From Jejuia sp049889775 (GTDB lineage: Bacteria; Bacteroidota; Bacteroidia; Flavobacteriales; Flavobacteriaceae), in NCBI GenBank assembly GCA_049889775.1, contig JBMHCT010000046.1, positions 87,850 to 151,849 on the forward strand: a DNA stretch of 64,000 nucleotides, given 5' to 3'. Shown one piece after another: positions 28,401-35,753 of the stretch (its first letter is position 1; every line of letters begins with the position of its first letter). Under the pieces are notes generated by a model. The model saw only the letters and a program-made list of their open reading frames with translations. It had not been told where the DNA came from and ran no database searches. A program made the translations under genes and the position numbers.

Positions 28401-31400
28401 ATAATTTCAATCCTACTGCAAATAGTACACCAGCAAACCAAAGGTGGGCGGGTATTACAAGACAGTTAACTTCTACTGATTTAGAGCAAGCCAATGTAGA
28501 ATATATAGAATTTTGGTTGCAAGACCCTTTTCAGGAAGACCCGTCAAACTCAGGAGGTAAATTGGTGTTTGATCTTGGTAATGTTTCAGAAGATGTTATC
28601 AAAGATGGAAGAAAACTATATGAAAATGGATTACCTGAAGATGGAAATATTGAATTATTGCCAGAAACAGATTGGGGTACAGTAGTGCCGCTAAATCAAT
28701 CTTTAGTCTATGCTTTTGATACTGTTGGAGAAGAACGCACTAATCAAGATGTGGGATATGATGGTTATAGTGATGCAGATGAAATCGCAAAATTTGGAGC
28801 TACATTTGGTGAAGATCCTTCTAATGACAACTATACTTATTTCTTAGATGCTGAGGGTGGTATTTTTGAGCGTTATAAAAAGTTTAATGGTGTTGAAGGC
28901 AATACCCCTGATACATTCAGCGATACGCAACGGGCTAATAATCCACAACCAGATGTAGAAGATATCAATAGGGATAACACCATGAACACTATTGATAGTT
29001 ATTATGAATATGAATTGGATATTACACCCGCTACACTAAATATAAATAACGAATTTATTGTTGACACCAAGAATGTGGAGTCTGAAAGTGAGGATAATAG
29101 AAGGTTGTTGCCAAACGGAGATATCGTATATCCCAAATGGTATTTATTCAGAATTCCAGTTACAAGAAGTACTAGAGCTGTTGGTGGAATTACAGACTTT
29201 CGATCGGTTCGTTTTGTGCGAACCTACTTAAAAGAGTTTACGCAAAATACTGTGTTCCGTTTTGGAACGTTGGATTTAGTAAGAAGCGACTGGCGTCGTT
29301 ATAACCAATCGTTAGAAGCAGATAATGATGATCCAGCAGATGATGGTACAGATTTTTCTGTAGGTATTGTTGGAACGATTGATAATGAAGGGTCTTATGT
29401 GCGTCCACCTGGTATTGAACCTGAACAATTATTTAATAACAATACGGTGGTGCGTCAAAATGAGCAAGCTTTAGTACTTAATGTTTGTGATTTGGAATCT
29501 GAGGATTCCCGAGCGGTATTTAAAAACATAAGTATTGATATGCGTCAGTATAAGCGCATTAGGATGTTTTTACATGCTCAGGATGAAGATTACGGATTTG
29601 CCGACAATGAAGCGGAACGTTTGATTGGTTTTATGAGAATAGGTAACGATTTGAATGACAATTACTATCAAATTGAATTACCTCTAGTGAAATCTCCAAA
29701 TGGCTCCCTGGATCGAAGGGATGTGTGGCCCTTAGAAAATGAAATAAATTTACCAATAGATGTATTGGCGCAAATTAAAGCGGAAGGAATTGCGAATGGA
29801 ACCATAAATAGTGGTGAGCCAGCGTTTTTTGATGTGGTGGGTGATGATGTTGTTGAAGTGATAAATCCTTTAACGGGTTATGTTATAGGCCAGCATCGTG
29901 TAGCTATAAAGGGTAATCCTAATTTTGGTGATGTAAGAACTTTGATGGTAGGTGTTAAAAACGTTACTAATAGCGATGTTTGCGCAAATGTGTGGTTTAA
30001 CGAACTACGCTTATCTGATTTAGATAACGAAGGTGGTTGGGCAGCTGTAGTAAGTATGGATACCAATATTGCAGATTTTGCTAACATTAGTGCTACTGGT
30101 AGACAAAGCACCTCTGGTTTCGGTACTATTGAACAAGGCCCGAGTGAGCGCGCTCTTGAAGATGTAAAACAATACGACGTTGTTACCAATGTAAATGTAG
30201 GACAATTATTGCCAAAAAAATGGGGTGTTCAAATTCCTTTTAACTATGCGCAAGGTGTTGAGGTGATTACGCCTAAATTTGACCAGTTTTATAAGGATTT
30301 AAAACTAGAAGATCGTATTGATGCAGAAGATACTCAAGAGGGTAAGGATAGGGTTAGAGAACAATCAGAGGATTATACAAGGCGCCAAAGTATCAATTTT
30401 ATTGGGGTTAGAAAAAATAGAACTACTGAGAAAACACCGCGGTTTTATGATGTCGAGAATTTCACCTTCAATTATTCATATAACAAGGTAGAGCACCGTG
30501 ATTTCGAAATAGAAAATTCGGTAAATAAAACGTTACGTACAGGTGCTAATTATGCGTTTAATTTCAATCCTGTTAAGATAGAACCTTTCAAAAAGAACGA
30601 TTCACTGTTCACGGGAAAATATTGGAAATTCCTAAAAGAGTTTAATCTTAATTTACTTCCAACTAGTTTAGCTATAAACAGTGATATCAACAGACAGTTT
30701 AACCGACAGAAATTTAGAGAGATAGATCTTACAGGCAACAACATCGGTATTGATGAGCTTTTCAGAAGAAATTACACCTTCGATTTTCAATATACCATCA
30801 ATTACAATTTAACAGACGCACTACAACTAAACTTTACAGCAGCCAATAACAACATTGTTAGAAACTATTTTATCAATGATGATTTTATTGCAGGAGAACA
30901 AGATCCGAGATTAGATGTTTGGGATGGGTTCTTAGATTTTGGTGATCCCAATAGACAGACGCAGAGTTTAGGTTTAACATATCAACTACCTTTAAATAAG
31001 ATTCCTACCTTGAGTTTTATTGATGCAACCTATCAATATAACGGTGATTTTCAATGGCAAAAAGGGTCGGATTTATTTGGTTTAGAATTTGGACAGGATA
31101 TTCATACCGTACAAAATTCAAACACACATAATTTGAATACAAGTTTAGATATGAATCGTCTTTACAGGTATTTAGGTTTGGTTAAAAAACCTGTGCGAAC
31201 CGTAAGAACCCGAACTAGAACTGCGGGACCTCCAGGAGGTGGACAACCGGCACAGGATAGTAAGCCTAAAAACGCAAATAAACCTGGTACAAAGTGGCTA
31301 AATGCAGGCATTGATATTTTAACAAGCATAAAGCGTGTGCAAATAAACTATTCAGAAAACAACGGTACGTTTATACCCGGTTATACCAATACACCTGGGT

Positions 31401-32674
31401 TTATTGGTACGTTAAAACCGTCCTTTGGTTTTACATTTGGTAGTCAGAGTGATATTCGTCAAGATTTAGCACGTAGGGGTTGGTTAACGTCTTTTCAAGA
31501 GTTTAATCAACAATTCACACAAACCCACACAGAGCAACTAGATATTTCTGCAAGTTTAGAACCTGTAAGAGATTTAAAAATTGATATTACGGGTAACAAA
31601 AGTTATTTTGAGAATTTTGCAGAAAACTTTAGGGTTGATGTTAATAATGACAACGAATACGTTTCTCTAACACCAAATACATTTGGTAATTTTAATATTT
31701 CAACTGTTTTAATAAAAACCGCTTTCAGCAAAAGTGATGAAACAGGTTCTGATGCTTTTGACGCTTTTAGTGATAATAGATTAATTATTGCACAACGCTT
31801 AGCAGCAGCAACAGGCGCCGATGTAAATGATGTAGATGCTGATGGTTTTCCTAGAGGTTTTGGTAAAACGAATCAAGCCGTATTGCTTCCAGCTTTTTTA
31901 GCTGCTTACTCGGGTCAAGATGCTAGCAATGTAAAACTAGGTGCTTTTAGAAATATACCTATCCCTAATTGGGACTTGAAGTACACAGGTTTCATGAAAT
32001 TTAAATGGTTTAAAAAGAATTTCAGACGTTTTTCAGTGACACACGGGTATCGTTCAACGTATAATATCAACCAATTTCAAACCAATTTAGATTACCAACA
32101 ACCTTTTTATAATTTGGATTATGATTCGCCATTTAACGACGGTGCCAAAGACCAATCTGGAAATTATAAAAATGCAAGACTTTTTAGTAATATCAACTTA
32201 ACCGAAATGTTCAGTCCTTTGGTAAGAATTGATATGGAGATGAAAAACTCTGTAAAAATACTTGCTGAGGTTAAAAAAGACAGGCTATTGTCCTTAAGTT
32301 TCGATAATAATTTACTGACAGAGGTAATTGGTAACGAATATGCCTTAGGTTTGGGATATCGCATTAAGGATGTACGCATAAAGTCAAAACTGGCTGGTCC
32401 TAAAAAACGTATTGTAAGTGATTTGAATATGAAAGCAGATATTTCTGTACGCGATAATAAAACGATTGTTAGGTATTTAGATTTGGATAATAATCAGATC
32501 ACATCGGGGCAAACCATTTGGGGCTTGAAATATTCAGCAGATTATGCCTTCAGTCGAAACTTAACAGCTATTTTCTATTTTGATTATGCTTTTGCCGATT
32601 ATGCAATTTCTACGGCGTTTCCGCAAACCACAATTCGTTCAGGCTTCACACTAAGATATAATTTTGGTAACTAG
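25472..32674 (+). CDS. sprA: T9SS outer-membrane translocon protein SprA (Sov)
   Basis: SprA is the very large outer-membrane beta-barrel that forms the protein-conducting pore of the type IX secretion system, and it is needed for gliding. The 2400-residue protein has a signal peptide (ITLLLISRAALAQQ), long stretches of alternating beta-strand pattern, and SprA features such as the NLLPEFYVNSNFFETIFGGN region, the DDFEGTQNAIDLK segment and a barrel-type C-terminus ending RYNFGN. Length matches flavobacterial SprA. The start is TTG at 25472. The first internal ATG codons fall after the signal peptide, so TTG is strongly preferred. It follows ruvA by six bases. Confidence 0.95.
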   Translation: MKITNQSYYKSIKTYVTLITLLLISRAALAQQPTQSQDSVKTGFSLGSIKFPKANSIQSKYTYDPITDRYIYTEKIGEFNINYPIILTPKEYQDLVARQNLMDYYKEKIDAFDGKKDGADDKQKNLLPEFYVNSNFFETIFGGNTIEVIPQGSVEMDLGILFSRQDNPSFSPRNRSNFTFDFDQRISLSLLGKVGERLQVNANYDTQSTFDFQNIIKLDYTPTEDDIIQKIEIGNVNMPLNSSLITGAQSLFGVKAQLQFGRTTVTGVFSEQQSQGNTVVAQGGGTLEEFDFFIRDYDENRHFFLAQYFRDTYDESLRNYPFINNRGLQITRLEVYITNRSNRTDNVRNVVALQDLGESDKLFSNQISVLAPPGSFPDNGNNNLDPTAIDNGSVLTEAIRDIATAQNGFGPLQNSVNEGSDYGKIENARKLIDGQEYTFNRDLGYISLNQRLNADEVLAVAYQFTVGGQVYQVGEFANDGVNPNEVERNDDNQVTQVTNKALVLKMLKSAVTNVQQPIWDLMMKNIYDTGAFNLSQDDFTLNIFYNEASPLNFISPVEGTTFPLFDNHTPTMSGDDKEIQETTLIRLFNWDKLNFNNDPQGNGDGFFDFVPGITVQPQNGKIIFTKVEPFGEYLFNVLDDPNNPGDYEAAVYNNPNQEKYVYDILYKSTKIAALEEAEKNKFKLKGRYSSSGGGDGIPIGAFNVPRGSVRVTAGGRVLVEGVDYTVNYQLGRVQILDEALKASNTPIQVSTENNAVFGQQTRRFTGINVEHKFNDNFVLAGTLLNLNERPITQKANFGSEPINNTIFGFNGNFSSEVPFLTRMVNKLPNIDTDVPSNISLRGEFAYLAPGAPKGTNLNNEATSYIDDFEGTQNAIDLKAQQSWFLSSRPLDLTGSPGNDQAGIQNGYGRGMLNWYSIDPIFYSVRRPDGISDQDLSSLYTSRVFINELFPEQDIVQGQNSVLFTLDLAYYPEERGPYNFNPTANSTPANQRWAGITRQLTSTDLEQANVEYIEFWLQDPFQEDPSNSGGKLVFDLGNVSEDVIKDGRKLYENGLPEDGNIELLPETDWGTVVPLNQSLVYAFDTVGEERTNQDVGYDGYSDADEIAKFGATFGEDPSNDNYTYFLDAEGGIFERYKKFNGVEGNTPDTFSDTQRANNPQPDVEDINRDNTMNTIDSYYEYELDITPATLNINNEFIVDTKNVESESEDNRRLLPNGDIVYPKWYLFRIPVTRSTRAVGGITDFRSVRFVRTYLKEFTQNTVFRFGTLDLVRSDWRRYNQSLEADNDDPADDGTDFSVGIVGTIDNEGSYVRPPGIEPEQLFNNNTVVRQNEQALVLNVCDLESEDSRAVFKNISIDMRQYKRIRMFLHAQDEDYGFADNEAERLIGFMRIGNDLNDNYYQIELPLVKSPNGSLDRRDVWPLENEINLPIDVLAQIKAEGIANGTINSGEPAFFDVVGDDVVEVINPLTGYVIGQHRVAIKGNPNFGDVRTLMVGVKNVTNSDVCANVWFNELRLSDLDNEGGWAAVVSMDTNIADFANISATGRQSTSGFGTIEQGPSERALEDVKQYDVVTNVNVGQLLPKKWGVQIPFNYAQGVEVITPKFDQFYKDLKLEDRIDAEDTQEGKDRVREQSEDYTRRQSINFIGVRKNRTTEKTPRFYDVENFTFNYSYNKVEHRDFEIENSVNKTLRTGANYAFNFNPVKIEPFKKNDSLFTGKYWKFLKEFNLNLLPTSLAINSDINRQFNRQKFREIDLTGNNIGIDELFRRNYTFDFQYTINYNLTDALQLNFTAANNNIVRNYFINDDFIAGEQDPRLDVWDGFLDFGDPNRQTQSLGLTYQLPLNKIPTLSFIDATYQYNGDFQWQKGSDLFGLEFGQDIHTVQNSNTHNLNTSLDMNRLYRYLGLVKKPVRTVRTRTRTAGPPGGGQPAQDSKPKNANKPGTKWLNAGIDILTSIKRVQINYSENNGTFIPGYTNTPGFIGTLKPSFGFTFGSQSDIRQDLARRGWLTSFQEFNQQFTQTHTEQLDISASLEPVRDLKIDITGNKSYFENFAENFRVDVNNDNEYVSLTPNTFGNFNISTVLIKTAFSKSDETGSDAFDAFSDNRLIIAQRLAAATGADVNDVDADGFPRGFGKTNQAVLLPAFLAAYSGQDASNVKLGAFRNIPIPNWDLKYTGFMKFKWFKKNFRRFSVTHGYRSTYNINQFQTNLDYQQPFYNLDYDSPFNDGAKDQSGNYKNARLFSNINLTEMFSPLVRIDMEMKNSVKILAEVKKDRLLSLSFDNNLLTEVIGNEYALGLGYRIKDVRIKSKLAGPKKRIVSDLNMKADISVRDNKTIVRYLDLDNNQITSGQTIWGLKYSADYAFSRNLTAIFYFDYAFADYAISTAFPQTTIRSGFTLRYNFGN

Positions 32675-32685
32675 ATCTCGAATCT

Positions 32686-32711
32686 GTCATTCTGAACCTG
32701 TTTCAGAATCT
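32686..32711. repeat. Intergenic palindromic repeat, family A copy after sprA
   Basis: GTCATTCTGAACCTG...CAGAATCT lies 12 bases after the sprA stop and differs by one base from the copy at 21525 (T to C in the loop). The TTCTGAA/TTCAGAA stem is kept. Confidence 0.8.
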
Positions 32712-32818
32712 AACTGCCTAATAAAATGTCATTTCTAGTAATTTTGAGTGGTTGCTAAACGAAGTCTAAGACGTTTGAAAAAACTGTATCAAGAATAAGT
32801 TTAATTCCTATCTACCTA

Positions 32819-32849
32819 TTTGAAATCTAGTTTTGGATACATACATTTG
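32819..32849 (+). promoter_or_regulatory. Candidate promoter of gcvH-vanZ
   Basis: TTTG at 32819-32822, 19-bp spacer, TACATTTG at 32842-32849: both elements and the spacing match the Bacteroidota promoter consensus. The gcvH ATG is 26 bases further on. Confidence 0.6.
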
Positions 32850-32874
32850 TGTAACTATTAATTAAACCTTTACC

Positions 32875-33255
32875 ATGAATATTCCATTAGAATTAAAGTA
32901 CACCAAAGATCACGAATGGGTAAGAATTGAAGACGATATAGCTGTAATTGGTATAACCGATTTTGCGCAAAGCGAATTAGGAGATATTGTTTATGTTGAA
33001 GTTGAAACATTGGATGAAACTTTAGAAGCCGATGAAATTTTTGGAACCGTTGAAGCCGTAAAAACAGTCTCTGATTTATTTCTACCACTTTCAGGTGAAA
33101 TTGTAGAATTTAATGAAGGTTTAGAGGATGATCCAGAAGTTGTAAACTCCGATCCTTATGGTGAAGGTTGGATGATTAAAGTTAAGTTTTCCGATGCTTC
33201 TCAAATGAATGATCTATTAACTGCTGAAGGTTACAAAGAACTTATCGGTGCTTAA
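32875..33255 (+). CDS. gcvH: Glycine cleavage system H protein
   Basis: GcvH is the lipoyl carrier that shuttles the methylamine group between the P, T and L proteins of the glycine cleavage system. The 126-residue protein has the H-protein core (YTKDHEWVRIEDDIAVIGIT, ELGDIVYVE), the lipoylation site K63 in the EAVKTVS motif, and the closing GEGWMIKVKF stretch. No other gcv genes are nearby, so it acts with subunits encoded elsewhere. The vanZ-like gene overlaps its last eight bases. Confidence 0.96.
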   Translation: MNIPLELKYTKDHEWVRIEDDIAVIGITDFAQSELGDIVYVEVETLDETLEADEIFGTVEAVKTVSDLFLPLSGEIVEFNEGLEDDPEVVNSDPYGEGWMIKVKFSDASQMNDLLTAEGYKELIGA

Positions 33256-33622
33256 ACGCTATTCGCTTTTTTTAGCCGTACCCTACACCCTAGCTTTACT
33301 TTGTGCTAGTTTAATGAGTTTGAAGGATATGCCGGAGGTGGATGTGAATCATGGCGATAAGATCTTTCATTTTTTGGCTTATGCCATACTATCTTTCTTG
33401 TGGTATTTTGTGTTTTATTTTAAAATGAGTCAAACTTCAAAAAGAGCAATCTTATATGCAGTCTTTCTAGCTGTTGTTTTTGGTATAATTATTGAGGTTT
33501 TACAGGGAACATTAACCACATATAGAGCGTTTGATGTTTATGATGCCATAGCTAATTCTTTAGGGGCGTTGTTAACTGGAATCGTTTTGTGGGTTAAGGC
33601 TAAATTGCAAGTTAAAAATTAA
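33248..33622 (+). CDS. VanZ family membrane protein
   Basis: The 124-residue protein has four predicted membrane helices. The VanZ-like features are D-K-x-x-HF in the first loop (HGDKIFHFLAYAILSF) and E-x-x-Q near helix 3 (EVLQGTLTTYRAFDVYDAIANSLGALLG-type). VanZ homologues occur widely and mostly have no known function, so teicoplanin resistance should not be assumed. The start is GTG at 33248, overlapping gcvH by eight bases. Later ATGs would remove the first helix. Translation is probably coupled to gcvH. Confidence 0.85.
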   Translation: MLKRYSLFLAVPYTLALLCASLMSLKDMPEVDVNHGDKIFHFLAYAILSFLWYFVFYFKMSQTSKRAILYAVFLAVVFGIIIEVLQGTLTTYRAFDVYDAIANSLGALLTGIVLWVKAKLQVKN

Positions 33623-33685
33623 TATTCCCTTGCATTTTTCCTAAATAAGTAGTTATTTTAGCAATCTGGAAAAACAATAAAAATT

Positions 33686-34393
33686 ATGGAACCTAAAAAG
33701 AATCCAAAAGCCAATGTAGGCAGAAACAGTTCTCTGTATTTTGCTATTGGTTTATTGCTCATGTTATTTTTAGCGAATTACGCTATTAATTACAAAACTT
33801 GGGATAAGTCTGATATTGATATAGGACAGCTTAATCTAGAAGAAGAAATAGATGAAGAAATCCCACTAACACAACAAGTTGTTCCACCACCACCGCCAGC
33901 AGCACCCGAGGTGATTGAAATTGTAGAAGATGAAGAGGAAGTGGAAGAAACGGTTATTGAGTCTACAGAGGTTGACCAAGAAACAGAAATCGTTGAGGTT
34001 GAAGAAATTGAGGTAGAGGAAGTAGAAGAAGATATCGAGGTGCCGTTCGCGGTAATTGAAAATGTTCCAGTATTTCCTGGTTGTGAAAAAGGCAACAATG
34101 CGAAGAAAAAGCAATGTATGTCTGCCAAGATTCAGAAATTTGTTCAAAGAAAATTTAATACAGAACTGGCAGGAGACTTAGGGCTATCTGGTCGCCAACG
34201 TATTAATGTGATCTTCAAAATAGACAAAACTGGAAGTATTACAGGGGTTCGAGCAAGGGCTCCACATCCAGGTTTGGAAAAAGAAGCAAAACGAGTAATT
34301 AGTTTATTACCCAAAATGAAACCAGGTAAGCAAAGAGGTAAACCAGTTACTGTGCCTTATTCTTTACCTATTGTTTTCCAAGTACAAGATTAA
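33686..34393 (+). CDS. TonB-family energy transducer (first of two tandem copies)
   Basis: The 235-residue protein has one N-terminal membrane helix (about residues 12-32), a Pro then Glu/Val-rich periplasmic linker (VPPPPPAAPEV, then EVEEIEVEEVEEDIEV) and a C-terminal TonB-like domain (about 125-235). It couples the ExbBD proton-motive complex to outer-membrane receptors. ExbB/ExbD are not in the window. The TonB domain carries a cysteine pair (FPGCE ... QC) shared with the next two genes. The acidic linker, rather than the classical Pro-Lys linker, is common in Bacteroidota. Confidence 0.85.
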   Translation: MEPKKNPKANVGRNSSLYFAIGLLLMLFLANYAINYKTWDKSDIDIGQLNLEEEIDEEIPLTQQVVPPPPPAAPEVIEIVEDEEEVEETVIESTEVDQETEIVEVEEIEVEEVEEDIEVPFAVIENVPVFPGCEKGNNAKKKQCMSAKIQKFVQRKFNTELAGDLGLSGRQRINVIFKIDKTGSITGVRARAPHPGLEKEAKRVISLLPKMKPGKQRGKPVTVPYSLPIVFQVQD

Positions 34394-34414
34394 GTTTTAT
34401 TATATAAATATTTA

Positions 34415-34450
34415 AAAAGCTCAAAGTTAAACTTTGAGCTTTTATTTTTT
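34415..34450 (+). terminator. Terminator after the first TonB gene
   Basis: A perfect 12-bp stem AAAGCTCAAAGT/ACTTTGAGCTTT with a TAA loop is followed by a T-rich tract. Confidence 0.9.
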
Positions 34451-34475
34451 TTAAAAGACCCTTTTTTGAATTATA

Positions 34476-34506
34476 AAATCCCACTACTAATTAAGCAGTG
34501 GGATTT
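34476..34506. terminator. Second hairpin, terminator-like
   Basis: A perfect 10-bp stem AAATCCCACT/AGTGGGATTT with an 11-base loop lies 26 bases after the first terminator and is followed by CTTGTTTT. It may be a back-up terminator. Confidence 0.6.
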
Positions 34507-34750
34507 CTTGTTTTGGTATGCTTATTGCGACTTTACCATAATATTAACAGTAAAACTATGGTATGCTTTTAAGCTAAGGACTAAAGGTTTTCTTGCATGC
34601 GAAACCCTATGAGTCTCCAGCGTAAATGCTCGTGTAGTTTTAGAAAAATCACAACAAATGAAATGAGCCATAGCAATTAATCCCATTTATAGCGAAAAAT
34701 TGAATGGCGAATTACATCTGTCCTAATCATTAACAATAAAAATTTATCAG
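34507..34750. other. Intergenic leader of the second TonB gene, no recognised element
   Basis: About 245 bases contain only a weak inverted repeat, TACCATA/TATGGTA (about 34535-34563). I see no open frame, riboswitch-like core or convincing TAnnTTTG box with a -33 partner. Some of this is presumably the promoter and 5' UTR of the gene at 34751. Confidence 0.4.
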
Positions 34751-35548
34751 ATGAAAAATTCAAAACCATCTCGCGAGCTCATTCGGCAAAATGAGCAAAG
34801 CAAGACATCATCACAAAAGCATGATGTAAATTTACAAAAAAACTCCACCTTATATTTCCAAGTGGGTTTAATCGTTTGCCTTTTAGCGGTTCTTGGGCTT
34901 TTAGAAATGCAATTCGAAACTAAAATTCCGACCTACAATGATCCACCTATAGACAATGTTGAAGATTTTGCAATGGTAGCACCAAATTTCAAGATTTATG
35001 AGGAACCCAAAGTGGAATCAAAGCCAAAACCAAAAGAAAAAAAGGTAATCTTAAGTAAGACTCCAAAGATTGTTGAAGATGATTTCACTATTAAGAAAGT
35101 GTTGAATATCGACACACCTGATAGTTTTACAAATGACGAACCTTTGGATCCTGGAGCATTTGAAGATTTAGATATTCCTGTTGAACCCACTTTTGTGGAT
35201 TTTGTTCTAGTCGAAAATGTACCAGTTTATCCAGGGTGCGAGGATGAAAAGGGTAACGAGGCTAAAAGAAAATGCATGTCAGATAAAATAAACAAATTAG
35301 TACGTAAAAAGTTTAATGGCGATATAGCTACCGAATATGGTTTATCTGGAGTTCAAAGAATTTATGTGGAGTTTCAAGTGGATAAACAAGGCGCAATAAA
35401 AGAAATTAAAACAAGAGCGCCACACCCCAAGCTAGAGCAAGAAGCAGAAAGAGTGGTAAACAAAATTCCAACAATGGAACCAGGGAAACAGCGCGATGAA
35501 CCCGTTAGCGTTCGCTATACACTTCCTATAATTTTTAAAGCAGAATAA
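34751..35548 (+). CDS. TonB-family energy transducer (second tandem copy)
   Basis: The 265-residue paralogue of the preceding gene has a longer basic/polar N-terminal tail, one helix at about residues 35-55, a Lys/Pro linker (VESKPKPKEKKV) and a TonB-like C-terminal domain (about 150-265). The two C-terminal domains align along their length (NVPV-PGCE, KR-CM-DKI--LVRKKFN, APHP-LE-EA-RV, PGKQR--PV). The tandem copies probably arose by duplication but now have different linkers and separate leaders, suggesting different receptors or expression. Confidence 0.85.
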   Translation: MKNSKPSRELIRQNEQSKTSSQKHDVNLQKNSTLYFQVGLIVCLLAVLGLLEMQFETKIPTYNDPPIDNVEDFAMVAPNFKIYEEPKVESKPKPKEKKVILSKTPKIVEDDFTIKKVLNIDTPDSFTNDEPLDPGAFEDLDIPVEPTFVDFVLVENVPVYPGCEDEKGNEAKRKCMSDKINKLVRKKFNGDIATEYGLSGVQRIYVEFQVDKQGAIKEIKTRAPHPKLEQEAERVVNKIPTMEPGKQRDEPVSVRYTLPIIFKAE

Positions 35549-35566
35549 ACTTAACAATTTAGCATG

Positions 35567-35606
35567 CAAAAGGCCGTTATCTTCATGGATAATGGCTTTT
35601 TTATTT
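35567..35606 (+). terminator. Terminator after the second TonB gene
   Basis: The stem AAGGCCGTTATC/GGATAATGGCTT (one G-T pair) has a short loop and runs into a T6 tract, about 20 bases past the stop. Confidence 0.85.
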
Positions 35607-35753
35607 AAAACAGCTTGTTTAACTATCTTAATAAAATATGCTATCTTTCCACTCTAAATGCTTATTAAAAAAGCAGATTATATAGTTTCATGTCTGAAGC
35701 GTTCTATAAACGAAATTTTCAGATGCCGCCATTAAAACAATAAAAATAAACAG

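Noticed and set aside
33248..33622. VanZ-like gene as a glycopeptide resistance determinant
   Set aside because: There are no vanHAX-type genes nearby. VanZ-like proteins are widespread, and this one is coupled to gcvH.
33790..34147. Minus-strand Ser/Thr-rich or Phe-rich frames opposite the first TonB gene
   Set aside because: They mirror the Glu/Val repeat linker of the TonB protein and have no start context or homology-like pattern.
34507..34750. Possible riboswitch in the leader of the second TonB gene
   Set aside because: I could not recognise a cobalamin, TPP or other riboswitch core, and the only pairing is a weak 7-bp inverted repeat.
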